From Ptiloglossa arizonensis (Eukaryota; Arthropoda; Insecta; Hymenoptera; Colletidae): DNA of 64,000 nucleotides. The position numbers were made by a program, and so were the translations under genes. Positions 63,877-64,000 of this stretch are shown piece by piece (positions within the stretch are counted from its first letter, which is position 1; each line of letters starts with the position of its first letter). Location: the NCBI RefSeq assembly GCF_051014685.1, contig NW_027478531.1, forward strand, positions 1,038,187-1,102,186, in the 5' to 3' direction. Below the pieces are notes generated by a model. That model had not been told where the DNA came from. It saw nothing but the letters and a program-made list of their open reading frames with translations, and searched no databases.

Positions 63877-64000
63877 AATTTCTGTTGCGTCTGAAAGTAG
63901 AAACTCGCCCGATTACAACGGTATGCGTACTTTTCCCTATTGCCGTTCTAGTTACTCGTTTCGAGCAATAGAACTGCGAAAATTTGAGTTTCTCAAGCAG

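Larger units (their letters stand above)
1..64000 (+). repeat. 175-bp satellite DNA array spanning the whole window
   Basis: The same unit starts at 1, 176, 351, 526, 700, 875 and so on through the window, always in the same orientation. Up to 61006 I count 349 units: eight are 174 bp, one is 177 bp and the rest keep a 175-bp register. About 17 more follow in a noisy form. Neighbouring units differ at a limited set of positions, and the same combinations of variants recur at multiples of 175 bp, which is higher-order repeat structure. No non-satellite DNA interrupts the array. Such arrays are typical of eukaryotic centromeric or pericentromeric heterochromatin and evolve by unequal exchange and gene conversion; that role here is inferred, not shown. 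I do not recognise the family. Confidence 0.98.
61007..64000 (+). repeat. Indel-rich tail of the array, probable unpolished sequence
   Basis: From TTGCCTTCCTGAAAG at 61005 on, each monomer carries several one- to few-base insertions and deletions. Sixteen monomer intervals from about 61070 to 63951 average about 180 bp, against 175.0 before. The order of HOR marks is kept: GAGCAATAG occurs near 61435, 62525 and 63963, and GAACGGCG, CTCGACCG and AAATCCAACCGG units fall in place between them. Random indels laid over an intact HOR order, at the end of a window, point to single-read or low-coverage long-read sequence. Fast decay at a true array edge is the alternative, but it would also add substitutions. 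Confidence 0.8.

Noticed and set aside
1..64000. CRISPR array
   Set aside because: The repeats are 175 bp, directly abutting, and have no unique spacers of constant length; no cas genes are present.
1..64000. CENP-B box in the monomer
   Set aside because: I looked for TTCGnnnnAnnCGGG on both strands. TTCGTTTCG and the reverse of CTCGCCCG come nearest but lack the required A and CGGG spacing.
1..64000. Transposon or retroelement origin with terminal repeats
   Set aside because: No terminal inverted repeat, target-site duplication, poly-A tail shared by copies, or protease, integrase or reverse-transcriptase-like frame is present.
1..64000. Telomeric repeats, rRNA, tRNA or other RNA genes
   Set aside because: No TTAGG/TTAGGG/TTTAGGG runs, and no rRNA or tRNA-like sequence is seen between or within the monomers.

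Overview
The window is one uninterrupted head-to-tail satellite DNA array. A monomer of 175 bp (consensus about 44.6 % GC, counted on the copy at 56695-56869) repeats about 366 times, always in the same orientation, from base 1 to base 64000. There is no single-copy DNA, no inserted transposon, no inversion and no sequence that looks like a real gene. Open frames of up to 117 codons occur, but they are readings of the repeat itself. The layout is eukaryotic, of the kind found in centromeric or pericentromeric heterochromatin. CpG is in excess in the consensus (13 seen against about 8.4 expected from base composition). That fits a genome with little germline CpG methylation, such as many invertebrates, but I do not recognise the satellite and cannot name the organism. 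Centromeric function is inference only.

The array has a second level of order. At 1-2974 there are mixed monomers with short local duplications. At 2975-14694 there is a higher-order repeat (HOR) of 11 monomers (1924 bp, marked by one 174-bp monomer) in full, shortened (6 and 8 monomers) and enlarged (12 and 13 monomers) copies. At 14695-16270 there are transition blocks, one of them a distant copy of 526-1080. At 16271-19525 a 7-monomer HOR (1225 bp) is present about 2.7 times. At 19526-21169 the left-domain variants are shuffled.

Near 21.2 kb the variant vocabulary changes. From there to about 61.0 kb the monomers belong to another set of variants and keep a 175.0-bp register with no net gain or loss over 227 monomers. 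This part holds large nested duplications: two 1225-bp units at 24050-26256, two 15- to 16-monomer units at 31946-37370, a 5075-bp (29-monomer) tandem duplication at 35966-46050, a 3500-bp (20-monomer) tandem duplication at 42825-49924 that overlaps it, a 16450-bp-distant copy at 49925-51670, and a 1400-bp (8-monomer) duplication at 53630-56175.

From about 61007 to the end the HOR order continues, but scattered one- to few-base insertions and deletions appear abruptly and the mean monomer grows to about 180 bp. This looks like unpolished long-read sequence at a contig end rather than biology.

Each monomer carries four short palindromes: AAAATTTT at offset 29-36, TCGCGA at 76-81, a 16-bp dyad at 83-98 and CCTAGG at 162-167. 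The dyad becomes a perfect 16-bp palindrome in the GATC-centred variant common in the right domain. It is the best candidate for a protein-binding site. I found no new gene system here; the interest lies in array evolution, the dyad and the assembly-quality break.
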